13,358 nucleotides of DNA from Candidatus Peribacteraceae bacterium (lineage in GTDB: Bacteria > Patescibacteriota > Gracilibacteria > Peribacterales > Peribacteraceae): the NCBI GenBank assembly GCA_018062585.1, contig JAGORY010000003.1, positions 22,792 through 36,149 on the forward strand, written 5' to 3'. Below, piece by piece: positions 6,212 to 12,946 of this stretch. Numbering within the stretch: the stretch's first letter is position 1; every line of letters begins with the position of its first letter. The translations under genes and the position numbers were made by a program. The notes under the pieces were generated by a model. It was given only the letters and a program-made list of their open reading frames with translations, was not told the DNA's origin and searched no databases.

Positions 6212-7144
6212 ATGAGCACTAAGACACAGATTGCAGGGGTACAGCTGCCCTCGTATATTTTCAATGCAGCGGGACCAAAGGACGTGACGTTCGATGAACT
6301 CAGGATCATTGCGGAGAGCGATGCGGGCGGGATAGTTATCAAGACATGCACGGTGGAGCCAAGAGAGGGGAATGAAGAGCCTCGGTACTGTGACGTGCCA
6401 CTCGGTTCGATCAACAGTATGGGGCTGCCGAACCTCGGCCTGAAGGCGTACATCGAGATGCTCCCAAAACTTCGAGCCTTCACGAAGAAGCCGATCATTG
6501 TGAGCCTTGCTGGTATGAAGCCGGATGATTTTCCGGTGCTCACCAAAGCATTTATCGAGAGTGATGTGGATCTTATTGAACTCAATTTTTCGTGTCCGAA
6601 TCTCAAGGGAAAGCCGCAGATCGGTTACGATTTTGAGATGACCGAGCGACTCCTCAAAGATCTCTTTGCACTCGGGGGAACGAAGCCAATTGGCATCAAG
6701 CTCCCGCCGTACTTTGATTCAGTGCACTGGGACACAGCTGCCGCCATTTTCAAGAAGTTTCCCATCGCATTCCTGACCTGTATCAATTCATTGGGCAATA
6801 CTCTGATCATTGATCCCGAGACCGAACAACCACTCATCAAACCGAAGGGTGGTTTCGGAGGACTGGGTGGGGAGTACATCAAGCCTGTTGCCCTCGCGAA
6901 CGTGCGAGCGTTCAGTCAGATGCTTGGTGATCGGATGGAAATCGTTGGTGTCGGAGGTGTCAGTAGCGGCCTCGACGCATTTGAGTTCCTACTGTGCGGG
7001 GCAGACGCTGTGCAGGTTGGAACGGTTTTTATGAAGGAAGGACCAGGATGTTTCGGCCGCATTGATCGCGAATTGGGTGAGATTCTGGCGAAGAAGGGCT
7101 ACAAAGATATCGCTTCGGCAAAAGGAAAACTCAAAGTTCTCTAA
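6212..7144 (+). CDS. pyrD: Dihydroorotate dehydrogenase, class 1A (fumarate type)
   Basis: PyrD oxidises dihydroorotate to orotate in pyrimidine synthesis. Class 1A enzymes are soluble FMN homodimers that use fumarate as electron acceptor. The 310 residues match that class along the whole length: K44 in GGIVIKTCTVEP, NSMGLPN (68-74), the catalytic cysteine C128 in LNFSCPNLKGKPQIGYDFE (124-142), K163 in GIKLPPYFD, CINSLGN (190-196), KPKGGFGGLGGEYIKP (210-225) and the FMN-phosphate loop GVGGVSSG (246-253). The NxSCPNxxGKPQIxYDFE pattern and GGFGG motif separate it from class 1B, which needs a PyrK partner, and from membrane-bound class 2, which has Ser in place of Cys. The ATG at 6212 is chosen because an in-frame start at 6185 lies inside the 7-nt repeat tract. 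TAGGA (6199-6203) before it is a weak ribosome-binding candidate. It probably shares expression with pyrG. Confidence 0.95.
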   Translation: MSTKTQIAGVQLPSYIFNAAGPKDVTFDELRIIAESDAGGIVIKTCTVEPREGNEEPRYCDVPLGSINSMGLPNLGLKAYIEMLPKLRAFTKKPIIVSLAGMKPDDFPVLTKAFIESDVDLIELNFSCPNLKGKPQIGYDFEMTERLLKDLFALGGTKPIGIKLPPYFDSVHWDTAAAIFKKFPIAFLTCINSLGNTLIIDPETEQPLIKPKGGFGGLGGEYIKPVALANVRAFSQMLGDRMEIVGVGGVSSGLDAFEFLLCGADAVQVGTVFMKEGPGCFGRIDRELGEILAKKGYKDIASAKGKLKVL

Positions 7145-7184
7145 ATCCGTCACGCAAGTCGTCAAGTAATTCTAGGTTTGACCG

Positions 7185-7214
7185 TTGACAATTGGTTTAG
7201 TACTAAACTATACT
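7185..7214 (+). promoter_or_regulatory. Strong promoter of the rel-fusion leader
   Basis: A perfect TTGACA (7185-7190) and TATACT (7209-7214) are separated by 18 nt, making this one of the best sigma70-type promoters in the window. Transcription would begin near 7221 and run through a C/T-rich stretch, a 9-codon frame and a terminator before reaching the rel fusion gene. Confidence 0.75.
7195..7208. promoter_or_regulatory. 14-bp perfect palindrome in the promoter spacer, candidate operator
   Basis: GTTTAGTACTAAAC is its own reverse complement and fills the spacer up to the first base of the -10 box. That position would let a dimeric repressor block RNA polymerase. I do not recognise the regulator. 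Confidence 0.55.
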
Positions 7215-7245
7215 GCAGTTGTTCTATTCATTCCCCCTACTCCCC

Positions 7246-7275
7246 ATGATTGGAGGTGGATCCTGCGGCTGCTAA
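7246..7275 (+). CDS. Possible leader peptide MIGGGSCGC
   Basis: A 9-codon frame, ATG to TAA, encodes MIGGGSCGC: four Gly, two Cys and one Ser in nine residues. It lies about 25 nt after the predicted transcription start and is preceded by ATTCCCCCTACTCCCC, the same kind of C/T-rich leader seen before most genes here. Its last two sense codons (GGC TGC) overlap the 5' arm of a hairpin that excludes an antiterminator. This arrangement fits a ribosome-controlled attenuator reporting charged Gly- or Cys-tRNA. A frame this short can arise by chance, so translation is not shown. Confidence 0.4.
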   Translation: MIGGGSCGC

Positions 7276-7327
7276 TTCAGCCCATTAACGAGAGAGCCCC
7301 GTACACCTCAGGGTTGCGGGGTTTTTT
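7267..7327 (+). terminator. Terminator with competing hairpins, candidate attenuator before the rel fusion
   Basis: The terminator stem CCCCG (7297-7301) with CGGGG (7317-7321) has an inner helix ACC/GGT around a TCAG loop and six T (7322-7327). Upstream, GGCTG (7267-7271) can pair with CAGCC (7278-7282). CAGCCC (7278-7283) can instead pair with GGGTTG (7311-7316), which would destroy the inner terminator helix and trap its 5' arm in a loop. The terminator itself is clear; the switching is a pairing prediction. It ends 42 nt before the rel fusion ATG. Confidence 0.7.
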
Positions 7328-7354
7328 CGTGCAGCACTTTGCGTGCACTCGGTT

Positions 7355-7360
7355 TATACT
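7355..7360 (+). promoter_or_regulatory. Possible second -10 box right before the rel fusion
   Basis: TATACT lies 9 nt before the ATG at 7370, the same spacing as the rplY -10 box to its ATG, and would give a nearly leaderless mRNA that bypasses the upstream terminator. No convincing -35 is present, so this is a weak candidate. Confidence 0.3.
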
Positions 7361-7369
7361 CGGTTCTAT

Positions 7370-10300
7370 ATGGAGCAGCCCGATTTCCGTCCACTTGCGG
7401 CGCTTCTCAAGCACTTGTCTGCGGGAGACATTGTCGATGTACGGAAGGCGTACGATTTCGCGGTTGCTGCACATGCCGGCCAAACGCGGGAGAACGGGTC
7501 GCCGTATGTGACGCACGTCATTCAGGTCGCCGAAATTGTCGCTCGTTGGAAAGCGGACCGGGATACGGTCATCGCGGCGCTACTGCATGATGTGCTTGAG
7601 GACACGCCAGTCCTCAAGGAAGAAATCACTCTGAAGTTCGGACGTAAAGCGGCGCTGCTCGTGGAAGGCATTACGAAGTTTACGCAGGCCGACCTGAGTC
7701 CGGATCTGCCGCTTGATCGCAAAATCGAGACACTGCGGAAGCTCTTCGACATCATGCGGCTCGATATGCGCAGCATCCTCATCAAGCTTGCGGATCGCCT
7801 TCATAACGTGCAGACCATCGATGCCCTGCCGAGCGCCGAGCGCCGCCGCCGTTTCGCGATCGAGACGCTGACGGTGTACTACAAGATCGCGTTCCATCTG
7901 GGACTTCGGAACACCCGTCGTATTTTCGCGGAATACTGCGTGCCTCATGCATTCGATGCTGGCAAGGATGAGCAAGCGCTCCGTGATGAGCTCTGCAAAG
8001 ACGCTGCTTTCATTCCGCAGTCGTTGGAAAAAGAGCTCAAGAAGCACAGAGAGTCATTTGGTCTCGTGTCCGTTTCGCTCATACCACGTAACCTTCTCAT
8101 TTTTCATGAACGGATGGAGCAAAAAGGTGGCAAGCCGCTACCGCAGGACGCCTATTCGATCAGCGTTATTGTGCGGACCGAGGATGATTGCTACCAGCTT
8201 CTCAAAACTCTCCACACCCTCTACAGACCTATGAGCGGCCAATTTCGGGACTTTATCGCGGCACCCAACGATGCCGGATACCAAGGTCTCCACACATTCG
8301 TGTCGCTTCCCGAAGGTTCGGTCATCGAGATTCGTATCCGGACGCCCGAAATGTACGAACAGGCGATGTGTGGAGTCGCGGCAACAATCTTCGGTTCGGC
8401 TGCTCTGGCTCCGCAAAGTTTCAGCTGGCTCCAACGTTCCGAATCGTTGGACTTGAAAACCCGCGATTCAAGCACCGCATTTTGGGAAGCCTTAGAGTCG
8501 GACATTCTCCGAGAGACGATTTCGGTGAATGTCGACCGAAAACGCATGTCGCTCCCCAAGGGTTCTACGGCGCTCGATGCCGCGTACGCTCTATACAATG
8601 ATCGTGCTGGAAAGACGAGTGGACTCACGGTCAACGGTCGTCCGGTTACCGGTTCCGAGATCCTTGAAGAGGATGACGAGGTCCACATCACGCTCGACGC
8701 CAAGCATCACCATGCGACCTTCGAATGGTTGCAGATGGTATCGACGAGACACGCCCGGTTTCACATCGTCGACGTGCTCAAGAAAACGGAGAAGTCGGAA
8801 AAGATCGCGCTGGGTGCCACGCTGCTTCAGAAAGAATTTGATCACTACAACAAAGGCTTACTATCGGGGCTTTCCCGCGGACATGCGCAGGACGTCGCCG
8901 AACATTTCCGTCGTGAAACGTTTGACCAAGTGCTTTCGATGATCGGCGAAGGTGTCATCCGAGCGAGAGATGTCCTGTTCTTCCTGTATCCCGACAAGAA
9001 GGCTCTGCCATTCACAAAACCGGGCAAGCATTCGTTCCAGCTCCACATCACGGCGGGGGAGCAGCCAGGACAAGAGCTCCTGTCACAGCTCGACGGACTC
9101 ATCCGCTTAAGCGATGTCACGATTAGTACCATCAGCGTGAAGCCGTATCCGAACCGCGGCATGACCGACATTTTCATGAACGGATCCAGCCAAGACCGTC
9201 TGCAATTTGCTGATTTCATCGAACAACTGGAGCGTCAAGAATGGATTTCCGCGATCAGGAGCCTGATTCCGCGAAGACAGAAAATCTTCCTCATGGGCGC
9301 GTTCATCGTCGCGTTCGGATTCGTGTTCCTCGACCTCGTCCTGTTTCCGGCGTACCAGCAGGCGCTTGCACACCTGTCACTCGTGCCGCGTTTCCTCGTC
9401 CAGTCACTGCCTCTGCTGCCGATCTTCATTCTGAACTACTACCTCCTCAGACTGCTGCGAAATTACGTCGTGCGCATGCGCTCGGAATTGTGGTATTTGG
9501 GCATTGGGCTGCTTCTCAACGTTGTCGGGCTCATGCTTCTTGTGCTTCGTACCCTGCTCACGAGTGGCGAGAAGGCGAGTTTGCTACCTCTCATTACGAT
9601 TTTTGTGCTGTCACTGGTCACTATGGGTTATCGGTTTTTCGAAGCTGACGCTCTCTTTGCTCCATTCGACCGGCGCACGAAATCGCTCTCCGAAAGAGAG
9701 TGGACCTCGCTCCGAAAACGGAAGATCGCCGGATACCTCATTCGCATCGTGGCCGTCATCATCTGGGGAATCGAGCCGATTTACATTCGGTACACACCCG
9801 CTAACGATCTCTCACCGTTCATCCGGATCTTCCTGCTTGGTTTCGGCGTTCTTGTCGTTTCGTCTATCGTTCTGCTTTTTGGGCAGCTATGGTCGAAGCG
9901 CAAAGGAATACAACCATCGGTGAGTATTTTCAAAATTCCCCATGAAAAATTCTTCATCTGTCTCGTCATAGGTCAGATCGGATTCATGTATCTGAAGAAC
10001 GCAAGCTTGGTCCATACGACGGGCACCAACCTTCTGCTCTTCAATAACTTTGCGCCGGTACTGGGTCTGCTTGTTGCCGCGGTGTTCTGGCGTCGCGAGA
10101 TTCCGTATCTCAAGAAGCCCCGTACGATGCTCTGGATTTTCCTCCTCGCGGTGACTGCGGGCTTAGGTAGTTCGCTCCTCGTCTACAGTAATAGCGTCAC
10201 GGGAGCCACAAGCCTCTTTGGTGACATCTTGGCGTTCATCGCCGCGCTTTTCGATGTCGTGCTCGTCGTCTCACAAATTCAATACATCAAGAATTTCGGT

Positions 10301-10678
10301 AAGACCGATCCTGCGGTCCTGAACCTGCACGTCTTCTTCTATCTTCTGCTCTTCGTGTCACCGGTCATCATTCTGGCTGCCATTTTCCAGTGGCCGATCT
10401 TTGGAAGCCTCACCGCCAAAGCGGTCCTGCTCGGTATCGGCATCGGACTCTTCGAAGGCATCGGACAGATGTGCAACTATGCCGCGTTCAAGCGTATCGA
10501 CGGTTATCTGGCGCACATGATGTTTAACCTTTCCATCTTCATCACGTTCAGTATCGAGGCGTTCGTTATCCATTCGGTGAGGCCCACGTTCCTGCTCATG
10601 GCGTCCGGTATCATCATCGTCGGAGCATCGGTCGCCGCGGAACTTATCAACTCACGGTGCCAGAAGAAAGGTCTCTAG
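7370..10678 (+). CDS. Rel/SpoT-type (p)ppGpp enzyme fused to an EamA/DMT transporter domain
   Basis: One uninterrupted frame of 1102 residues. Residues 1-180 are a Rel HD domain with the hydrolase residues in place: H49, H73-D74, E77-D78, D142 and N146. Residues 225-345 are a synthetase-like domain that keeps FRDFIAAPNDAGYQGLHTFV (292-311) and EIRIRT (320-325), but lacks the GRxK ATP loop and has S263 where the Mg-binding Asp is expected. A TGS domain (about 383-443), a helical region and an ACT-like domain (about 553-630) follow. Four hydrophobic segments come next (about 638-757), then about ten more (788-1092) with the EamA pattern, for example IIWGIEPIYIRY and NLLLFNNFAPVLGLLVAAVFWRRE. 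Ordinary Rel enzymes are soluble and about 730 residues long. The likely role is breaking down (p)ppGpp at the membrane in response to a transported small molecule; the transport part is inference. ATG at 7370 is chosen over GTG at 7343, which lies upstream of a TATACT. It overlaps the next gene's stop by 4 nt. Confidence 0.9.
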   Translation: MEQPDFRPLAALLKHLSAGDIVDVRKAYDFAVAAHAGQTRENGSPYVTHVIQVAEIVARWKADRDTVIAALLHDVLEDTPVLKEEITLKFGRKAALLVEGITKFTQADLSPDLPLDRKIETLRKLFDIMRLDMRSILIKLADRLHNVQTIDALPSAERRRRFAIETLTVYYKIAFHLGLRNTRRIFAEYCVPHAFDAGKDEQALRDELCKDAAFIPQSLEKELKKHRESFGLVSVSLIPRNLLIFHERMEQKGGKPLPQDAYSISVIVRTEDDCYQLLKTLHTLYRPMSGQFRDFIAAPNDAGYQGLHTFVSLPEGSVIEIRIRTPEMYEQAMCGVAATIFGSAALAPQSFSWLQRSESLDLKTRDSSTAFWEALESDILRETISVNVDRKRMSLPKGSTALDAAYALYNDRAGKTSGLTVNGRPVTGSEILEEDDEVHITLDAKHHHATFEWLQMVSTRHARFHIVDVLKKTEKSEKIALGATLLQKEFDHYNKGLLSGLSRGHAQDVAEHFRRETFDQVLSMIGEGVIRARDVLFFLYPDKKALPFTKPGKHSFQLHITAGEQPGQELLSQLDGLIRLSDVTISTISVKPYPNRGMTDIFMNGSSQDRLQFADFIEQLERQEWISAIRSLIPRRQKIFLMGAFIVAFGFVFLDLVLFPAYQQALAHLSLVPRFLVQSLPLLPIFILNYYLLRLLRNYVVRMRSELWYLGIGLLLNVVGLMLLVLRTLLTSGEKASLLPLITIFVLSLVTMGYRFFEADALFAPFDRRTKSLSEREWTSLRKRKIAGYLIRIVAVIIWGIEPIYIRYTPANDLSPFIRIFLLGFGVLVVSSIVLLFGQLWSKRKGIQPSVSIFKIPHEKFFICLVIGQIGFMYLKNASLVHTTGTNLLLFNNFAPVLGLLVAAVFWRREIPYLKKPRTMLWIFLLAVTAGLGSSLLVYSNSVTGATSLFGDILAFIAALFDVVLVVSQIQYIKNFGKTDPAVLNLHVFFYLLLFVSPVIILAAIFQWPIFGSLTAKAVLLGIGIGLFEGIGQMCNYAAFKRIDGYLAHMMFNLSIFITFSIEAFVIHSVRPTFLLMASGIIIVGASVAAELINSRCQKKGL

Positions 10679-11394
10679 CCGCCGAACAGATTGCCGAGGA
10701 GTCCGCTACCCTGTGACCTGCCGCGCTGACGGAGGAACGGGTTCAGGCTCTCTGCGAATGAGCGGAGGTTTCTGGTCTGGAGATACACTGTGCCAGGGCC
10801 CGTGAACGTACACGCAAATCCTTCGCCGGTCGTCATCATGTTCATGATGCCGCTTCCCACTTTCGACATGTCGAACTGGATCTTCTTCGAGAAGGCGACA
10901 ATGTGACCGTTGTCGACCACGATGCGCTTCCCTGCAGGAATATCTTTTTTCACAATGCCCCCGAAGGAGCTCACAAACATCGTGCCTGTGCCGTGCGCCG
11001 AGATCATGAAGATGCCCTCGCCGCTCAAAAAACCTTTCCAGCCGGTGAACTTGCTGTCCGTTTCGATCTGTCCGATGGAGGCGAGGAACGATCCTCCCTG
11101 CACCAGGTAGTCGTCGCCCGTGAGTTCGATCGCCTCGATGTCCCCAGTGGCGCGGGGAGCCAGCATCACTTCCGTGTCGCCTTCTTTCGCTGTGATCGTC
11201 GAGACGAAGAAGCTCTCGCTTGTGAGTACGGCGCGCTTAGCTGCTTTCCAAAGTCCGCCTTTCATGTTTCCCGTAATCGTCGCGGAGGCGTCCATGGAGA
11301 GCATGGCGCCAGATTCCGCATGAACGCTTTCACCGGCGTTCAGGGCCAGACGCAGAGCCGAATACGACGGGCGCATGATGATTTCGTGCTTCAT
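10675..11394 (-). CDS. AIM24 family (TIGR00266-type) beta-sheet protein
   Basis: A 239-residue protein rich in beta strands and glycine, with the AIM24 pattern: GESVHAESGAMLSMDASATI near residues 21-40, a glycine-rich GNMKGGLWKAAKRAVLTSESFFVSTITA, DDYLVQGGSFLAS, GEGIFMISAHGTGTMFVSSFG, VVDNGHIVAFSKKIQFDMS, TTGEGFACTFTGPGTVYLQTRNLRSFAESL and a GLLGNLFGG tail. Family members form trimeric tubby-like beta barrels. The yeast member is mitochondrial, and the bacterial role is unknown. The final glycine/phenylalanine tail after a low-complexity RGRSQGSG linker is common in the family. No signal peptide or membrane segment is seen. The stop codon overlaps that of the rel fusion on the other strand (shared CTAG, 10675-10678), with no terminator between. 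Upstream is a C/T-rich leader (CCCTTACCCGATTCCCTC) and no AGGAGG. Confidence 0.9.
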   Translation of the reverse strand: MKHEIIMRPSYSALRLALNAGESVHAESGAMLSMDASATITGNMKGGLWKAAKRAVLTSESFFVSTITAKEGDTEVMLAPRATGDIEAIELTGDDYLVQGGSFLASIGQIETDSKFTGWKGFLSGEGIFMISAHGTGTMFVSSFGGIVKKDIPAGKRIVVDNGHIVAFSKKIQFDMSKVGSGIMNMMTTGEGFACTFTGPGTVYLQTRNLRSFAESLNPFLRQRGRSQGSGLLGNLFGG

Positions 11395-11436
11395 GAGGGA
11401 GAGGGAATCGGGTAAGGGCGTGTTTTTCGCAGACGA

Positions 11437-11465
11437 ATTGTCCTCTGCTCACCCTACGCGCGCAA
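11437..11465 (-). promoter_or_regulatory. Candidate promoter of the AIM24-family gene
   Basis: On the minus strand, TTGCGC (11465-11460) and GACAAT (11442-11437) are separated by 17 nt. The match is moderate. It is back to back with the promoter of the coiled-coil gene. Confidence 0.4.
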
Positions 11466-11471
11466 TCGGAG

Positions 11472-11500
11472 TTGGTAAAATTCACAAAATATGATATAAT
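11472..11500 (+). promoter_or_regulatory. Promoter of the coiled-coil protein gene
   Basis: TTGGTA (11472-11477) and a perfect TATAAT (11495-11500) are 17 nt apart, with TGA just before the -10 (extended -10). The surrounding 35 nt are markedly AT-rich. Predicted start is near 11507, giving a leader of about 20 nt (ACACATACCCACACCATTCC) with no Shine-Dalgarno sequence. Confidence 0.75.
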
Positions 11501-11527
11501 ATTTATAACACATACCCACACCATTCC

Positions 11528-12019
11528 ATGCCCAAGAAACACAAACAGTCGACGCACATCATGACTGCCGCACTCATGGCTGTCGTTCTTTCGTCGGTAG
11601 CCGTGGTGTCCGCCATGACGAATGCCGAAAGCGATGCGTCGCCAACTGTTGTTTCCTATTCCGGCGGCAGCGCCAATCCGTATCAGCCACTCAGTTATCC
11701 CTCGGTACCGGGTGTCTATGTTCCGGATCCTTTTTCCGCGACGATGACGTCCTCAAAGCCCATTCTTTCCAAGAAGGCGCTCAACCGCAAAATCAAACAG
11801 CTAAACCGCACGATCACGAGTGTCCATAAGCGCCTCATGCTCGCCGAGGACAAGATCGACAAACTTGTTCGCACGATCGATACAATCTCTGGCGATACGA
11901 CAGCTCTTGAGGATTCGCTGTCACGACTCCAGAAAAACCGTGATCAACTGGAGAGCAAATTGGCTCAGCTCAATACGGATCTTGCGAGCTACAGGTTGCA
12001 GCTTCAGGGCGCACGGTAA
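11528..12019 (+). CDS. Exported or membrane-anchored coiled-coil protein, function unknown
   Basis: 163 residues that I do not recognise as a named family. A basic N-terminus (MPKKHKQSTH) precedes a hydrophobic stretch at about 11-30 (IMTAALMAVVLSSVAVVSAM), which is a signal peptide or uncleaved anchor. Residues 31-80 are a Ser/Pro/Tyr-rich, probably disordered linker (SYSGGSANPYQPLSYPSVPG). Residues 82-160 are a long charged helix with heptad spacing of Leu and Ile (KIKQLNRTITSVHKRL, then LSRLQKNRDQLESKLAQL), a strong coiled-coil pattern with a short break near SGDTT (121-125). It probably dimerises outside the cytoplasmic membrane. It has its own good promoter and ends 1 nt before the stop of the convergent gene, with no visible terminator. 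The function cannot be told. Confidence 0.8.
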   Translation: MPKKHKQSTHIMTAALMAVVLSSVAVVSAMTNAESDASPTVVSYSGGSANPYQPLSYPSVPGVYVPDPFSATMTSSKPILSKKALNRKIKQLNRTITSVHKRLMLAEDKIDKLVRTIDTISGDTTALEDSLSRLQKNRDQLESKLAQLNTDLASYRLQLQGAR

Positions 12020-12020
12020 C

Positions 12021-12539
12021 CTACGATCCCATCTCCACGCCGATCGTAATGCCCGTATGGTCCTGCGATTCGGCGATGGCGAGCGAGAGTTTTCGGTCAT
12101 CCTTTTCGGCGGTCATGATCACCGTGCCACCGCCTTGCATCGTGTTCGTGATCGTCCAGCCATTCGCTTTGAGCGTGGTTTCATAGAAAGTTTTGACCTC
12201 AGCTGCCGTGTCGTCTGTGAGTAGGACGAGTGCCATGCCCGCTTTGTTGTCGAGGGGATTCGTCATCGCGGAATATGTGATCGAAGCACCGGCATAGACC
12301 GCGATGTCCTTGGGCCACTCTTCGGGGATCGAGTTGCCGGTTTGGAATTCGCCGTCCTTCGTGGTGATCTTCATCGTGCCGTCTGCATTCATGTCCACGT
12401 CCGCAGTTCCATTGGACGCCCGTTCCATGGCGTTTTCGACGACCTTCCGGCCGACCATGCCAGACATTGCCTGCAAGGCCGAAACGATGACGAGGACGAG
12501 AACGACGACGCCGACGATGATCCAGTGTTTCTTGGACAT
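12021..12539 (-). CDS. Membrane-anchored protein of unknown function with a small extracytoplasmic domain
   Basis: 172 residues. MSKKH is followed by one strongly hydrophobic segment (about 6-27, WIIVGVVVLVLVIVSALQAM), then a helix (GRKVVENAMERASNG), an acidic linker with VDMNADGTMKITTKDGEFQ, and a folded domain from about residue 72: PEEWPKDIAVYAGASITYS, VKTFYETTLKANGWTITNTMQGGGTVIMTAEKDDRKLSLAIAES. The pattern xxPKDIxVYxGA followed by YxxxLxxNGW and a GGG-x-xIxAEKDxR strand pair recurs, to my recollection, in small anchored proteins of Patescibacteria and some Gram-positives. I know no function for it. The domain should lie outside the membrane (N-in). The leader before the ATG is ATCCTCCCCTCTTCT, entirely C/T-rich apart from the first A, with no Shine-Dalgarno sequence. 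The stop lies 1 nt from that of the convergent coiled-coil gene. Confidence 0.82.
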   Translation of the reverse strand: MSKKHWIIVGVVVLVLVIVSALQAMSGMVGRKVVENAMERASNGTADVDMNADGTMKITTKDGEFQTGNSIPEEWPKDIAVYAGASITYSAMTNPLDNKAGMALVLLTDDTAAEVKTFYETTLKANGWTITNTMQGGGTVIMTAEKDDRKLSLAIAESQDHTGITIGVEMGS

Positions 12540-12563
12540 AGAAGAGGGGAGGATGTGATCAGA

Positions 12564-12592
12564 AGTATGATCCTTTCGAGCTTGGCATGCAA
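12564..12592 (-). promoter_or_regulatory. Promoter of the 172-residue membrane protein gene
   Basis: On the minus strand, TTGCAT (12592-12587) and CATACT (12569-12564) are exactly 17 nt apart. The ATG follows 24 nt after the -10 box, leaving a short C/T-rich leader. Confidence 0.55.
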
Positions 12593-12737
12593 AACGACGC
12601 TTTGCGCTAACCCGAAGTATCGGATGTTGCTCTCAAGCCGGACAATAATTTCTTTTCTCATCAACCCCACCGCTGTCATGAACGGGGCGCTCGGGCGTCT
12701 TCAGGTGTGAGGATTATGTTTCCTAACCCCCCTGACC

Positions 12738-12896
12738 ATGCGTACCGTCATCGATAACTACGTTGATCACAGTCACGACGACGATTCATCGGCCTTCGCG
12801 ATGCTCGCCGCAGTCTTCGCCATCACTGTCATCGCCAGTTCTGCACTCTTTCTGCTCCGCATCGTTCCGCTTGCCGCACTGTCGGGACAGTCTTAG
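12738..12896 (+). CDS. Small single-membrane-segment protein, paralog A
   Basis: A 52-residue protein, MRTVIDNYVDHSHDDDSSAF followed by AMLAAVFAITVIASSALFLL (21-40), then RIVPLAALSGQS. It has an acidic, His/Asp-rich N-terminus, one hydrophobic helix and a short tail. Support comes from the neighbour at 13105-13299, whose protein aligns with it without gaps across the membrane segment: DDDSSAFAMLAAVFAI against DETSSASTMLVAVIAI, and ALFLLRIVPL against ALFMFRYLPL. The leaders are also alike (CCTAACCCCCCTGACC against CCTTACCCACCGCCTC), and both genes are followed by the same kind of hairpin. Conservation at the protein level between the two copies argues that this short frame is real. The function is unknown. 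Confidence 0.7.
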   Translation: MRTVIDNYVDHSHDDDSSAFAMLAAVFAITVIASSALFLLRIVPLAALSGQS

Positions 12897-12946
12897 AGGG
12901 AAGCGATCTCCAACTTCTGAAGCATCCTGATCTGACATTAATGAAG

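Noticed and set aside
7255..7275. GGATCC plus GGCTGCTAA resembling cloning-vector sequence
   Set aside because: The match is short, and the flanking bases do not continue into any vector terminator, so contamination is unlikely.
7343..7369. GTG start extending the rel fusion by nine residues
   Set aside because: It precedes the TATACT box, adds no conserved residues and has no ribosome-binding sequence. It stays possible if only the distal promoter is used.
12342..12710. 122-codon plus-strand frame over the 172-residue gene and its upstream region
   Set aside because: It is antisense to a better supported gene, and its extra part crosses that gene's promoter.
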